Assembly: GCA_947624255.1 (NCBI GenBank)
Contig: CANQJO010000010.1
Location: 1-64,000 of the forward strand
From: an uncultured Ruminococcus sp.
Lineage (GTDB): Bacteria > Bacillota > Clostridia > Oscillospirales > Ruminococcaceae
Reading direction: 5' to 3'
Length of the DNA: 64,000 bases
Shown: positions 9,231-19,812 of the stretch, piece by piece
How the letters are laid out: every line of letters begins with the position of its first letter
How positions within the stretch are numbered: position 1 is the first letter of the stretch
Notes under the pieces: generated by a model
The model's database searches: none
Seen by the model: only the letters and a program-made list of their open reading frames with translations
Told to the model about the DNA's origin: nothing
Program-made: the position numbers and the translations under genes

Positions 9231-11687
9231 ATGCATTTATCAAAATTAACAAAAAGACTCGCATCTGCATTGTGTGCAGCAGCGGTCATCGTACAGCTTC
9301 CGGCGATCCCGGCAAGCATGAACGCTGCCGAGGAGCTGAAGGAGTCTCTTGCCAACGATTCCGGTCTGGATTACGATTTTGCGAGAGCCTTGCAGTATTC
9401 CATTTACTTCTATGATGCGAATATGTGCGGCACTGAGGTAAATGAAAATAACCGCTACACATGGCGAGGAGACTGCCACACATACGATGCGCAGGTCCCG
9501 CTGAAGCCTATGGACGAAAAAAGCAACGGAACAAACCTTTCACAGGATTTTATTGACAAGTACAAAGATGTCCTTGATCCCGACGGTGACGGCTGTGTTG
9601 ACGTTGCAGGCGGTTTCCACGATGCCGGAGACCACGTCGAATTCGGTATGCCCGAAAATTATACCGCCGCTACTCTCGGCTGGGGCTATTATGAATTCCG
9701 TGACTCCTACGTAAAGACAGGTCAGGACGACCACATTGAAACGATACTCCGGTACTTCAATGACTATCTTATGAAGTGCACTTTCCGTGATGAGAGCGGT
9801 ACGGTGATCGCTCACTGCTATCAGGTGGGTGACGGAGATATCGACCACGCCTACTGGAACTCTCCCGAGGTCGACAAAATGGCACGTCCGGCATTTTTCC
9901 TCACGGCAGAAAAGCCGCAGACCGATTATGTCGTATCTGCTGCCGCATCTCTTGCGATAAACTATCTGAACTTTAAGGACAGCGATCCCGAATACGCTGA
10001 AAAATCTCTTGATTATGCTCAGGCTCTGTGGGATTTCGCAAATGCAAATCCGCTTGAACTCAGCGACAACGGTGACGGTCCGAAACAGTATTACGCATCG
10101 AGCAAATGGGAAGACGACTACTGCTGGGCAGCTGCATGGCTCTATCTTTGCACAGGCGATACAAAGCCTCTTGAGCTTGCTGCTCCGTACTATGATTACT
10201 ATGCTCCGAGCGGCTGGTGCTACTGCTGGAACGATATGTGGAGCGGTACTGCCTGCGTATGGGCACGCATAAATCAGGAGCACCCCGAAGTTGATCTTGT
10301 TAATATGGTCAGAAAAGCTCAGGGCAAGAACGAATATGTCTTTGATGATTTCTGGGACGAAGTCGCAAAATGCTTCCCTGTATGGCAGGCTCTTGAATCG
10401 CCCGGAGGATACGCTTTCCTGAGTCAGTGGGGCAGCGCACGCTACAACACCGCTATGCAGTTTATCGCAATGATCTACGATAAATACACGAATGACGGCA
10501 AGCCCGGCGAGCAGAGCGAATGGGCTAAAAAAGAAATGGAATACATCATGGGAAATAATCCTCTCGGACGTTCCTATATTGTCGGATATAACGAAAATTC
10601 CGTAAAATATCCCCACCATCGTGCCGCATCGGGTCTTACAAAATGTGAAGATCCCGATGAGCATCGTTATGTACTTTACGGCGCACTTGCCGGAGGTCCT
10701 GACGGCAGCGATAACCACGTTGATATCACATCGGACTATATCTACAACGAAGTTACTATCGACTACAATGCTGCCTTTGTGGGAGCTTGTGCCGGTCTTT
10801 ATGAATACTTCGGAACTGAAGATATGCAGCCGACCAAGAATTTCCCGCCCACTCCCTCCTACAGCAGCGGTGAGGGCGGCGGAAACAGCTACTGGGTAAA
10901 TGCCTGCGGCATTGACGATCTTAACGCTGACGGCTGTGGCGTGACGAAAGTCTCATTCATGGTAATGACCGATTCAATAACTCCTGCTGAAAAAACTTCC
11001 GTCCGCTATTATTTCAGCACAAAGGAGATCTCAGATCCCATGAGCGTAAAGCCGAGCGAGCTCTATGACCAGTCAGCCGTTGAAGCTGCCGAAGAAGGCG
11101 GTGACGGCGTTATAAGCGGTCCGTATAAATATGACAAAATGGACGATGTATACTATGTTGAGATCCTCTGGGACAAATATAATATTGCAAACTCCGGCAA
11201 GAAGTACCAATTTACCGTTGGTATGTACTACGGCGATAAGTGGGATCCCACAAACGATCACAGCTATGACGGTCTGACCATTTATAAGGAGGACGATGCC
11301 TTCTTCGGTACGGGAAATGAGGTCAGAACCGACAACATCTGCGTCTACATTGACGGCAAACACGTGGGAGGTATCGAGCCGGACGGAAGCGGTCCCGAAA
11401 CGGAAGATCCTACCGATCCCACGACTTCCTCAGGATCTGCTTCATCCGGCGATGTAAATTGGGGAGATTCAAACTGCGACGGTCTTGTTGATCTTGCTGA
11501 TGCCGTACTCATTATGCAGTATTCGGCAAATCCCGATGAATACGGTCTTGGCAAGGATAAAGGCATCTCAGAACAGGGAGCTGAAAATGCCGATGTCACC
11601 GGAGGCGGCGACGGCATAACAAATCTGGACGCACTTACTATCCAGAAATATAAGCTGGGATTGATCGATTCACTTCCGCAAATATAA
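9231..11687 (+). CDS. Secreted GH9 cellulase with C-terminal module and dockerin
   Basis: 818 residues. Signal peptide (residues 1-32), then a GH9 (alpha/alpha)6 domain to about 530 with the catalytic Asp pair in GGFHDAGDHVEF and the acid Glu in DYIYNEVTIDYNAA. The next module (about 545-720; SVRYYFSTKEI, YYVEILW) resembles the CBM3c type that makes GH9 enzymes processive; this is a pattern judgement. A Thr/Ser linker and a type I dockerin follow (about 745-815). The dockerin is nearly the same as in the upstream GH26 protein, so both probably dock on the same cohesins. AGGAGG inside the end of the GH26 gene serves this ATG, so the two are co-translated. Confidence 0.93.
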   Translation: MHLSKLTKRLASALCAAAVIVQLPAIPASMNAAEELKESLANDSGLDYDFARALQYSIYFYDANMCGTEVNENNRYTWRGDCHTYDAQVPLKPMDEKSNGTNLSQDFIDKYKDVLDPDGDGCVDVAGGFHDAGDHVEFGMPENYTAATLGWGYYEFRDSYVKTGQDDHIETILRYFNDYLMKCTFRDESGTVIAHCYQVGDGDIDHAYWNSPEVDKMARPAFFLTAEKPQTDYVVSAAASLAINYLNFKDSDPEYAEKSLDYAQALWDFANANPLELSDNGDGPKQYYASSKWEDDYCWAAAWLYLCTGDTKPLELAAPYYDYYAPSGWCYCWNDMWSGTACVWARINQEHPEVDLVNMVRKAQGKNEYVFDDFWDEVAKCFPVWQALESPGGYAFLSQWGSARYNTAMQFIAMIYDKYTNDGKPGEQSEWAKKEMEYIMGNNPLGRSYIVGYNENSVKYPHHRAASGLTKCEDPDEHRYVLYGALAGGPDGSDNHVDITSDYIYNEVTIDYNAAFVGACAGLYEYFGTEDMQPTKNFPPTPSYSSGEGGGNSYWVNACGIDDLNADGCGVTKVSFMVMTDSITPAEKTSVRYYFSTKEISDPMSVKPSELYDQSAVEAAEEGGDGVISGPYKYDKMDDVYYVEILWDKYNIANSGKKYQFTVGMYYGDKWDPTNDHSYDGLTIYKEDDAFFGTGNEVRTDNICVYIDGKHVGGIEPDGSGPETEDPTDPTTSSGSASSGDVNWGDSNCDGLVDLADAVLIMQYSANPDEYGLGKDKGISEQGAENADVTGGGDGITNLDALTIQKYKLGLIDSLPQI

Positions 11688-11697
11688 TGACGGCAAT

Positions 11698-11745
11698 GGC
11701 GGAGAGACGGCTTTTCTTCCACGAGAGAGGCTGCACCTCTCCGCC
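11698..11745 (+). terminator. Stem-loop after the cellulase operon (weak terminator)
   Basis: A perfect 9-bp pair GGCGGAGAG (11698-11706) / CTCTCCGCC (11737-11745) with a 30-nt loop. Only ATTTCTTGT follows, so termination would be weak and read-through into recJ is possible. Confidence 0.45.
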
Positions 11746-11846
11746 GCCGGAATTTCTTGTATACCGCCCTCTGATGCAAACGGCAAAATAGATGATGAGC
11801 AGAAATTTCGTTATATGAGGGTGGTATAAATTTTAAGGAGCTCACT

Positions 11847-13883
11847 ATGAAAAAATGGAAGATCGGCAATTGTCAGAAAGAGATCATTTCCGTGTTGATG
11901 TCAGGCTGCGGAGTTACCTCTCTGACTGCCGCTGCTCTCGCAAACAAAGGCTACTCTTCACCGGAATCGGTATTTCGGGATCTTGATCCTTCAGAGCTTT
12001 CCGATCCGTTTCTCATAACCGATATGCAAAGAGCTGCCGATATAATAAATGAGGCTATCGAAAGCTATCAGCGTATCTGTGTTTACGGCGATTACGATTG
12101 TGACGGGATAATGTCAACTGTCATTCTGTATACATATCTCCTTGAATCGGGGGCTGATGTGACGTACTATATCCCGGAGCGTTCCGATGGCTACGGTCTG
12201 AATAAAAATGCGATCATGGAGCTTTCTCAGCAGGGCACAGAGCTTATCATCACTGTGGATAACGGCATCTCTGCTGTCGAGGAGGCTGAATATATCTATT
12301 CTCTCGGAATGAAGCTGATCGTTACCGATCATCACCGTCAGGGAGAGGTGCTTCCTCGTGCGGAGGCTGTCGTAGATCCTCACAGACACGACTGCCTTTC
12401 TACATTCAAGCATCTTTGCGGCGCAGGAGTTGCCCTCAAACTCGTAGCAGCACTCTGCGGCGGCGACTGCACCTTTGCCCTTGAACAATTCGGTGATCTT
12501 GCGGCTATAGCAACAATAGCCGATGTGGTGAGCCTGACCGGAGAAAACCGCTTTCTTGTTTCATACGGTCTTGAACTCATAAAAAACTCTGACCGTCCGG
12601 CGATCATAGCACTGAAGAACATATGCCTGCCGGATAGCTCTGAGATAGATTCACGCTCTGTGAGCTTCGGGATCGCTCCGATGATAAACTCGTCGGGACG
12701 TTTCGGCTCTCCTAAAAAGGCTGCCGAGCTTTTTCTGTGTGAAGCTCCCGAGAAAGCCTCCGCCGCTGCTGAGGAGCTTCATGAGCTTAACAATATGCGC
12801 CGTCAGGAGGAAAAAAGGATCATGGACGAGATATTCGCCATGATAGAAAATGATCCCATGCTTATCCGGGGAAGAATAATTTTTATCTCAGGAAAAGGCT
12901 GGCATCACGGCGTTATCGGTATCGCTGCCGCACGTATCATGGAGCTTTTCGGTAAACCCTGCTTTATCGCATCTGAGGAAAACGGCGAGCTGAGAGGCTC
13001 GGCACGTTCGTTTGAGGGATTCTCCGTTTTTGAGGCACTTACGTATGCCTCTGATGCTCTTGAAAAATTCGGCGGTCATCCCGGTGCGGGAGGATTTACT
13101 ATAAATCAGGGAATGGCTGACGAATTCCGCAGACTGCTGGAGGAATATGCTCTGAAAAACAATAAGGTCATGCCGGTGATGACGCTCTCAGCGGCGACAG
13201 CCGTCCGTCCGGAGGAGCTTAATGTTAAAAATGTCGGAGGTATCTCACTGCTTGAACCATTCGGCATGGATAACGAGAAACCTCTTTTCAATATTTCAAA
13301 TGCACTTGTTACGGATATCGTCTCCTATTCGGGAGGCAGACACTCGGGTATCATGATGAAGGTCGGGAGCAATTCCTTCCGTGGGGTATATTTCCGGATG
13401 CCTCCACACGAGCTTTCCGCATTCAAGGGAGCAAAATGTGATCTTATGGTCACTCTTGAACTCGATCACTACAGAGATGATGAAAGATTAAGCATTATTG
13501 TCCGTGATATCCGTTACAGCGGATTTGATCAGGACGCAGTTTTTAATGCTCTTTCGGCATTCGAGGCTTTTCTCCGGGGAGAGGAGCTGCCGCCTGCCTA
13601 TTACCGCCGTATGCTGCCAAGCAGAGATGAGGCGGTAAGGATATACAAAAACATTCCGGAGTTCGGTATAAGCGCAGATAATCTCTTCATGCGGCTGAAA
13701 GACAATTCACTTAATTACTGCAAATTCTCTGCCGCAGTTGAAGCTATGAGACAGCTCGGACTTGTGAATGTCTCTGCCGAATCAAAAATAACAAGGATCA
13801 AAAATACTCACAAGACCGATCTTTTTTCTGCTCCTGTGCTTTCTGCTCTTTCGGAAAAGGCAATGGCTGTTCAAAAATCCTGA
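11847..13883 (+). CDS. recJ: Single-stranded-DNA-specific exonuclease RecJ
   Basis: 678 residues. The DHH domain shows VYGDYDCDG (about residue 73), VDNGIS (about 137) and VTDHHR (about 156), which bind the catalytic Mn2+ or Mg2+. DHHA1 follows with HHGVIGIAAARI (about 353) and a GGH-GAGG motif (about 410), then an OB-like domain. RecJ degrades single strands 5' to 3' in recombination and mismatch repair. The C-terminal 100 residues form an extra domain seen in Firmicutes RecJ proteins. AAGGAG precedes the ATG. First gene of recJ-rel-mbl-hemZ-rlmD, with gaps of 21 bp or less or overlaps. Confidence 0.95.
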   Translation: MKKWKIGNCQKEIISVLMSGCGVTSLTAAALANKGYSSPESVFRDLDPSELSDPFLITDMQRAADIINEAIESYQRICVYGDYDCDGIMSTVILYTYLLESGADVTYYIPERSDGYGLNKNAIMELSQQGTELIITVDNGISAVEEAEYIYSLGMKLIVTDHHRQGEVLPRAEAVVDPHRHDCLSTFKHLCGAGVALKLVAALCGGDCTFALEQFGDLAAIATIADVVSLTGENRFLVSYGLELIKNSDRPAIIALKNICLPDSSEIDSRSVSFGIAPMINSSGRFGSPKKAAELFLCEAPEKASAAAEELHELNNMRRQEEKRIMDEIFAMIENDPMLIRGRIIFISGKGWHHGVIGIAAARIMELFGKPCFIASEENGELRGSARSFEGFSVFEALTYASDALEKFGGHPGAGGFTINQGMADEFRRLLEEYALKNNKVMPVMTLSAATAVRPEELNVKNVGGISLLEPFGMDNEKPLFNISNALVTDIVSYSGGRHSGIMMKVGSNSFRGVYFRMPPHELSAFKGAKCDLMVTLELDHYRDDERLSIIVRDIRYSGFDQDAVFNALSAFEAFLRGEELPPAYYRRMLPSRDEAVRIYKNIPEFGISADNLFMRLKDNSLNYCKFSAAVEAMRQLGLVNVSAESKITRIKNTHKTDLFSAPVLSALSEKAMAVQKS

Positions 13884-13904
13884 TTCTTTGCAAAGGAGAT
13901 TTTT

Positions 13905-16199
13905 ATGAGCACTGATATGAATTTATCCGATAACGGCTCCGGAGATCTGATAATTCCGGATACTGCCGTACCTGTAGATCCCGAGGATTACCTTAAGGAT
14001 ATTCCCGACTACGACGATAATTTTACCATTGAGATGCTGATCCAGAAGATCCTCACCGATGATAAGCAATATGACCTCAGCAAGATAATCTCTGCCTATG
14101 AATTTGCGGCAAAGGCTCATGAGGGGCAGAAGCGTTCATCGGGGCAGGCATATATCATACACCCGCTTGCCGTTGCGTATATCCTGTTGGAGCTTGGCAT
14201 GGATACCGATACTATCTGTGCGGCTCTCCTTCATGACGTTGTTGAGGACACTCCCGCAACTTTGGACGATCTGAAAAAACGCTTTGGTCAGGACGTGGCA
14301 ATGCTGGTGGACGGTGTCACAAAGCTGAGCAAGATACCGATATTCACAAAAGAGGAACAGCAGGCTGAAAACATCAGAAAAATACTGCTTGCCATGTCTC
14401 AGGATATCCGTGTCATGATAATAAAGCTCTGCGACAGGCTGCACAATATGCGAACGCTGAAATATCGTCCTCTTGATAAACAGCGCAATACGGCTTTGGA
14501 AACTATGAACATCTATGCTCCCATTGCTCATCGGCTCGGCATCAGAGCTGTCAAGGAGGAGCTGGAGGACCTTGCATTCCACTATCTTGATCCTTTTGCC
14601 TACTCTGAGATAGAACATATCCTTGAAAATAAAAAGGAAAAGCGAGAGGCATTCATCGAGATCATAAAAAGCCGTATCGCTCAGCGCTTCAAGTCGGAAG
14701 AGTTCGCTGAACCGCCGCAGATCGAGGGACGTGTCAAGAGCATTTACGGGATCTATAAGAAGATCTTTCTGCATCACAAGAATATTGACGAGATCTATGA
14801 TAAATACGCTGTCAGGATAATCGTTACCACGATCGCTGAGTGCTATAACGTTCTGGGACTTATACACGATATGTTCCGTCCCCTTCCCAACCGCTTCAAG
14901 GACTACATCTCCACGCCAAAATCAAATATGTATCAGTCTCTTCATACTACTGTTCTGGGACGTGAGGGAATTCCCTTTGAGGTGCAGATACGTACCTGGG
15001 ATATGCACGAAACAGCCGAATACGGCATTGCTGCTCACTGGAAATACAAAGAGGGCATTCAAGGCAAGGATAAAATGGAACAGCGTCTTGCATGGGTGCG
15101 TCAGGTGATCGAGGCACAGCAGACCTCCGATGATGTGGAGGAGATCGTCCGCATAATAAAGACCGATCTTGCTCCGGAGGATATCGTTGTCATGACGCCA
15201 AAGGGAATGTCTGTATGTCTTCCCGTGAATTCTACAGTCATTGATTTTGCATACCGTATCCATACAGAGATAGGTCACAAAACTGTCGGAGCAAAGGTGG
15301 ACGGCAGAATTGTCCCGCTCGACTATAAGCTCCGGACAGGTGAGATATGTGAGATACTCACAAGCAAAGATCCCGATAAAGGACCTAACAGGGCATGGCT
15401 GAACATCGTCCGTACAAATGAGGCTCGCTCAAAGATACGCTCATGGTTCAAAAAAGAACGCCGTGAGGAGAACGTCATAGAGGGAAAGGCAGAGCTTGAA
15501 AGAGAGTTCAAACGGCACAGGATAAATCTTGATGAAAGTGAATATGCAGCATTTCTTGAAGATGATTTCAAGCGCCATAATTGCGAGACTCTTGATGATT
15601 TCTATGCGTCTATCGGCTACGGAGGCGTACTTCTGTCAAAGATGATACCCCGTCTGAAAGACAAATATGAAAAGCTCCACGCTCACGAGAATGACGAGCC
15701 GTCAGTGATACCTCTCATACAGCCGAAATCATCCTCAAAGAGCAGCATCATCCTTGACCGGATAGATGACATAGCCGTCAAGTTTGCTCAGTGCTGCAAT
15801 CCGCTGCCGGGCGATGATATCGTAGGCTTCATCACACGTGGACACGGAATTTCCGTTCACACGACAAGCTGTACAAACTATAAGGCAGTCCTCAGCAGGA
15901 ACGATCCCTCGGAGCTGAACAGATGGTGCGAAATACAGTGGTCGGATAACAGCAATTCACAGCTGCAGACGAGCTTTGAGGTCACAGCAGTTGACAGAGT
16001 CGGTCTTGTGTACGACATCACTGCCGTTCTTCTTGAGGCAAGAGTTCCTATCATTCATTCTGCTTCAAGAGTTATGAAAAACGGCAACGCTATATTTGAG
16101 TGTACTATCCTTATCTCCGGTACGGAGCAGCTGAAGAATCTCTTTGATAAGCTGAGAAAGGTCAGGGGCGTTTTCTCGGTAGACAGATCTGCCATATAG
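13905..16199 (+). CDS. relA: Bifunctional (p)ppGpp synthetase/hydrolase Rel
   Basis: 764 residues. The N-terminal HD hydrolase has the LLHDVVEDT motif (about residue 105) and a conserved HEGQKRSSG segment. The synthetase domain (about 260-380) has GRVKSIYGIYKK and YQSLHTTV. TGS (about 430-490), a zinc-finger/helical region with two adjacent Cys (AQCCNPLPGD) and a C-terminal ACT domain follow. Having both catalytic domains intact is typical of the single Rel of Firmicutes, which makes and removes the stringent-response alarmone. AAAGGAG precedes the ATG; it follows recJ by 21 bp. Confidence 0.96.
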   Translation: MSTDMNLSDNGSGDLIIPDTAVPVDPEDYLKDIPDYDDNFTIEMLIQKILTDDKQYDLSKIISAYEFAAKAHEGQKRSSGQAYIIHPLAVAYILLELGMDTDTICAALLHDVVEDTPATLDDLKKRFGQDVAMLVDGVTKLSKIPIFTKEEQQAENIRKILLAMSQDIRVMIIKLCDRLHNMRTLKYRPLDKQRNTALETMNIYAPIAHRLGIRAVKEELEDLAFHYLDPFAYSEIEHILENKKEKREAFIEIIKSRIAQRFKSEEFAEPPQIEGRVKSIYGIYKKIFLHHKNIDEIYDKYAVRIIVTTIAECYNVLGLIHDMFRPLPNRFKDYISTPKSNMYQSLHTTVLGREGIPFEVQIRTWDMHETAEYGIAAHWKYKEGIQGKDKMEQRLAWVRQVIEAQQTSDDVEEIVRIIKTDLAPEDIVVMTPKGMSVCLPVNSTVIDFAYRIHTEIGHKTVGAKVDGRIVPLDYKLRTGEICEILTSKDPDKGPNRAWLNIVRTNEARSKIRSWFKKERREENVIEGKAELEREFKRHRINLDESEYAAFLEDDFKRHNCETLDDFYASIGYGGVLLSKMIPRLKDKYEKLHAHENDEPSVIPLIQPKSSSKSSIILDRIDDIAVKFAQCCNPLPGDDIVGFITRGHGISVHTTSCTNYKAVLSRNDPSELNRWCEIQWSDNSNSQLQTSFEVTAVDRVGLVYDITAVLLEARVPIIHSASRVMKNGNAIFECTILISGTEQLKNLFDKLRKVRGVFSVDRSAI

Positions 16200-16208
16200 G
16201 AGGTCATT

Positions 16209-16841
16209 ATGCAAATACATCGTCTTGCTCTCGGTGAAATGGGGGCTAACTGCTATATTGTCGAAACAGCTCCGGGGCAGTGCATCGCTGTGGATATCGG
16301 AGGGGACAGTGCTCGCTTTCTGGATTTCATACGAGCGAGATCACTGCGGCTGAATAAGATACTCCTCACCCACGGACACTTCGATCATATCGGCGGTGTG
16401 GAGGAGGTGCGGCTTGCTGTCGGTGCGGAAGTATTTATCCATGCCGATGATGCAAGAATGCTTGACAGTGAGATATACTCTCTCCATGCAGGAATGTCGG
16501 GGAGGAAATTCGTTCCCGTGACGTCCTATACCGCCATATCGGATAATTCACATATAACTGATGGGATCCTCACATTCAGAGCAATTCACACTCCCGGTCA
16601 CTCAATGGGGAGCGTATGCTATATCTGTGAAGATGTAATTTTCTCAGGGGATACGCTTTTCAGGCTCTCTGTCGGCAGAACGGATTTTCCCGGCAGCAGT
16701 CCGTATGATATGGAAAGCTCTCTTCGTGCGCTTTATATGCTTGACGGCGATTTCCGTGTGCTGCCCGGTCACGGCGAGAGTACAACGCTCGGAATGGAAA
16801 GAAAAATGAACCCATACATGAAAGGATCCAAAAATGAATGA
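16209..16841 (+). CDS. Metallo-beta-lactamase-fold hydrolase (glyoxalase II-like)
   Basis: 210 residues with the zinc motif THGHFDHIGG (about residue 57), a later TPGHSMGSVCY His and FSGDTLF Asp, and a C-terminal LPGHGEST His. This is the full ligand set of the glyoxalase-II-like subgroup. The substrate is unknown; a thioester such as S-lactoylglutathione or a related bacterial thiol conjugate is the usual guess. AGGAGG precedes the ATG. The last 8 bases overlap the next gene, so translation is coupled. Confidence 0.9.
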   Translation: MQIHRLALGEMGANCYIVETAPGQCIAVDIGGDSARFLDFIRARSLRLNKILLTHGHFDHIGGVEEVRLAVGAEVFIHADDARMLDSEIYSLHAGMSGRKFVPVTSYTAISDNSHITDGILTFRAIHTPGHSMGSVCYICEDVIFSGDTLFRLSVGRTDFPGSSPYDMESSLRALYMLDGDFRVLPGHGESTTLGMERKMNPYMKGSKNE

Positions 16842-18282
16842 TCATAAAATGCCGGTCATTTTGATCGGCAATTCCTTTAAATATGAAATTGAATCGACGT
16901 TGAAGATCTTTTTCCATACAGACCGATTTTCATTCTCTGACAACATCAGCGATGCCGTGGGAGACTCCTTTGTAGTGGCAGGCTGTGACGGAGCACGCAT
17001 CTATACCGATGTAAAGCTGTCGGGAGTGATATCCTCTGATGAAAAAATTCTGAAAGATCCCGATAATACCGCTGAACTTGAACTATGCCGCCTGATATAC
17101 AGAATACTCAGCAAAAGGACAGGGATTATCCCTCCGTGGGGACTTATGACAGGTATACGCCCTGTGAAAAAGGTCACAGAGCTGATAAAGCAGGGAAAGA
17201 ATAAGGCTGAAATATTCACGATTCTGAAAGAAAAATATGAGATATCGCAAAGCCGCCTTGAACTTGCATGGGAGACTGCGGTAAATCAGCTCCCACTGCT
17301 GCAAAATATGGACAGCAGCACGGTAAGTCTTTATGTTTCGATACCGTTTTGTCCGTCACGGTGCAGCTACTGCTCCTTTGTTTCGCACTCTGTGGAGTCG
17401 GCGGTAAAGCTGATGCCGGAGTATGTGGAGGCTCTCTGCCGTGAATTGAAAATAATCAGCGGTCTTGTAAAGGACTCCGGTGTAAAGATCGACACGATCT
17501 ATTTCGGAGGAGGCACGCCTACTTCACTTTCAGCCGATGATCTCCGCATTATCATGGAGTGCGTTGCTGAAAATTTTGATCTCGACAGCGTAAGAGAATA
17601 CTGCGTTGAGGCAGGACGGCCCGATACCATCACACGGGAGAAACTCCATGTAATAAAGGAACTCGGAGTACAGCGGATATCCGTGAATCCTCAGACACTT
17701 AATGATGATGTTCTGAAAGTCATCCGAAGAAAACACTCCGCAGAAGATGCCGTCAGGAGTTACCGGCTTGCACGGGAAATAGGTTTCCGCACAATAAATA
17801 CCGATCTGATACTCGGACTTCCCTCCGATACTTTGGAGAGCTTTGAACTTACTCTGAAACAGATCGTTGACCTTGCACCTGAGAATATAACTATACATAC
17901 ACTTACTGTCAAACGGGGAGCAAGCTCCTCTGAGGGAAGTCTCTCACTTGCACGCAATGCCTCCGACCTGCCGTATATGGAGCTGCTCCGGCAGAACGGA
18001 TATCTGCCGTATTATCTTTACCGTCAGAAAAATACACTCGATAATCTCGAGAATGTCGGATATTCGTTCAAAGGACACGAATGTCTTTATAATATTTTCA
18101 TTATGGACGAAAGTCAGACGATACTTGGTGCAGGCTGTGCGGCATCGACAAAGCTTGTATATCCTGACGGCAGGATCACCCGTATACATAACTATAAGTA
18201 TCCCTATGAATATATCCGCAGCTTTGACACTCTCATGGAAAAGAAAAAGGAGATATCACAATGCCTGAAAAAAATCAGATAA
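16834..18282 (+). CDS. hemZ: Coproporphyrinogen dehydrogenase HemZ (radical SAM)
   Basis: 482 residues. A HemZ-specific N-terminal domain (about 1-160) precedes a radical SAM core with the cluster motif CPSRCSYCSF (about residue 172) and the glycine-rich FGGGTPT motif (about 228). Members are annotated as oxygen-independent coproporphyrinogen III oxidases; HemZ is distinct from HemN and its exact reaction is less certain. Position between a glyoxalase-II-like gene and rlmD in a rel operon is usual for Clostridia. It overlaps both neighbours (8 and 22 bp). Confidence 0.9.
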   Translation: MNDHKMPVILIGNSFKYEIESTLKIFFHTDRFSFSDNISDAVGDSFVVAGCDGARIYTDVKLSGVISSDEKILKDPDNTAELELCRLIYRILSKRTGIIPPWGLMTGIRPVKKVTELIKQGKNKAEIFTILKEKYEISQSRLELAWETAVNQLPLLQNMDSSTVSLYVSIPFCPSRCSYCSFVSHSVESAVKLMPEYVEALCRELKIISGLVKDSGVKIDTIYFGGGTPTSLSADDLRIIMECVAENFDLDSVREYCVEAGRPDTITREKLHVIKELGVQRISVNPQTLNDDVLKVIRRKHSAEDAVRSYRLAREIGFRTINTDLILGLPSDTLESFELTLKQIVDLAPENITIHTLTVKRGASSSEGSLSLARNASDLPYMELLRQNGYLPYYLYRQKNTLDNLENVGYSFKGHECLYNIFIMDESQTILGAGCAASTKLVYPDGRITRIHNYKYPYEYIRSFDTLMEKKKEISQCLKKIR

Positions 18283-19613
18283 TAAAAGCAGAGATAACAG
18301 GAATGACCTCCGAGGGCAGCGGTGTGTGCCATGTGGAGGGAATGGCTGTTTTTGTGCCCGATACCGCAGTGGGAGATGTTCTCAATGTAAGGATCGTTAA
18401 AGTCTTGAAAAGCTATGCTTACGGCATTGTTGACAGCATTATCTCACCGTCACAAGACAGATGCGAACGCCGCTGCTCCGTTTATAAAAAATGCGGCGGC
18501 TGTGTCTATCGCCATATCTCTTATGAGGCAGAATCTGCAATAAAAGCTGATATCATAGAGAATGCTTTCAAGCGGATCGGCGGTCTTGATCCCGTTTTTG
18601 ATGAATTCATCGCTGCCGAAGATACCGACAGATACCGCAATAAAGCACAGTATCCGCTCGCTGAAATAAATGGCGAAGTCGTGTGCGGCTTTTACGCTCC
18701 AAGAAGTCACAGACTTGTTCCGGTAAGCGATTGTCCTCTTCAGCCGGAAATATTCTCACAGATAAACGAGACTATCCTCAGATTTATCAATAAGAAAAAA
18801 ATCGCCGCCTACTCCGATGAAACTCACACCGGAATAGTAAGACATATTTATATCCGGCGCGGATATTACTCAAAAGAGATAATGGTCTGTCTTGTGGTCA
18901 GGAAAGATATCTCCCGACAGCTTGCTCCGCTGGCTGAAATTGTCTGCGATACGTTTCCTGATGTGAAGAGTTTTGTCATGAATATAAATCCCGAAAAAAC
19001 CAATGTTATTCTCGGGAAAAAATGCGTAACACTGCGTGGAGATGACGTTATCAGAGATACAATGTGCGGAAATACCGTTGAGATCTCACCGCTGTCATTC
19101 TATCAGGTAAATACTCATCAGGCGGAAAAGCTATACGCAAAAGCACTTGAATATGCAGCTCCTACATTAAATGATACAGTTGCAGATCTGTACTGCGGTA
19201 TCGGAACAATAGGTCTTTCAATCGCTCACAGCGCAGGACGTATCATCGGCGTTGAGATCGTTCCGGAGGCTGTTGAAAATGCCGTGAAAAACGCTCGGAT
19301 AAATAATATCAGCAATGCGGAGTATTACTGCGGCTGCGCAGAAATAATATCCGATAAAATAAAAGATACTCCCTTAGCCGTGGCATTGCTCGACCCTCCG
19401 AGAAAAGGCTGCTCCGAGGAGGCATTGAACGCTGTATGCTCGCTGTCACCCGAAAAAATTGTTATGCTCTCCTGTGATCCTGCAACCGCTGCCCGTGATG
19501 CGAAACGGCTTTCACAGCACGGCTATAATGCAGAACGTGTGTGCGGAGCGGATCTGTTCCCGGGGACGAGGCATGTCGAGACTGTGGTGTTGATGTCAAG
19601 GAAAGATAAATAA
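18261..19613 (+). CDS. rlmD: 23S rRNA (uracil-5)-methyltransferase, RlmD/RumA family
   Basis: 450 residues. An N-terminal TRAM domain (about 5-60), a four-Cys Fe-S motif (Cys at 72, 76, 82 and 85 by count: CERRCSVYKKCGGC), and a C-terminal SAM methyltransferase with DLYCGIGTIGLS (about 312), DPPRKGC (about 378) and the catalytic Cys in LSCDPAT (about 404). The enzyme methylates C5 of a specific 23S uridine; which one (1939 or 747) cannot be told from the sequence. AAGGAG lies in the end of hemZ, which it overlaps. Last gene of the operon; I see no clear terminator after it. Confidence 0.92.
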   Translation: MPEKNQIIKAEITGMTSEGSGVCHVEGMAVFVPDTAVGDVLNVRIVKVLKSYAYGIVDSIISPSQDRCERRCSVYKKCGGCVYRHISYEAESAIKADIIENAFKRIGGLDPVFDEFIAAEDTDRYRNKAQYPLAEINGEVVCGFYAPRSHRLVPVSDCPLQPEIFSQINETILRFINKKKIAAYSDETHTGIVRHIYIRRGYYSKEIMVCLVVRKDISRQLAPLAEIVCDTFPDVKSFVMNINPEKTNVILGKKCVTLRGDDVIRDTMCGNTVEISPLSFYQVNTHQAEKLYAKALEYAAPTLNDTVADLYCGIGTIGLSIAHSAGRIIGVEIVPEAVENAVKNARINNISNAEYYCGCAEIISDKIKDTPLAVALLDPPRKGCSEEALNAVCSLSPEKIVMLSCDPATAARDAKRLSQHGYNAERVCGADLFPGTRHVETVVLMSRKDK

Positions 19614-19812
19614 GTGTCAGAAAGTGGCGTATTTCCGGGCTTTTTGAAAGTTGGGATGAGAAGCCTGACTACTGAAAAAGCTCGGTTATTTTATATGGAA
19701 ACATATCTACTGCGAAAATGTGTGTCAGGTTGTGACCTCGGATTAGATAACGCAAATTGAGTGAGTGGATTAGATGTCAGGACTTTGAAGTAACTTTTGA
19801 AAGAGGAAAAAG

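Noticed and set aside
9540-10718. 392-codon open frame on the minus strand
   Set aside because: It is antisense to the GH9 catalytic domain, which has clear motifs, signal peptide and ribosome binding site. The antisense frame has no site and no recognisable motif.
14136-14867. 243-codon minus-strand frame
   Set aside because: Antisense to rel; no independent support.
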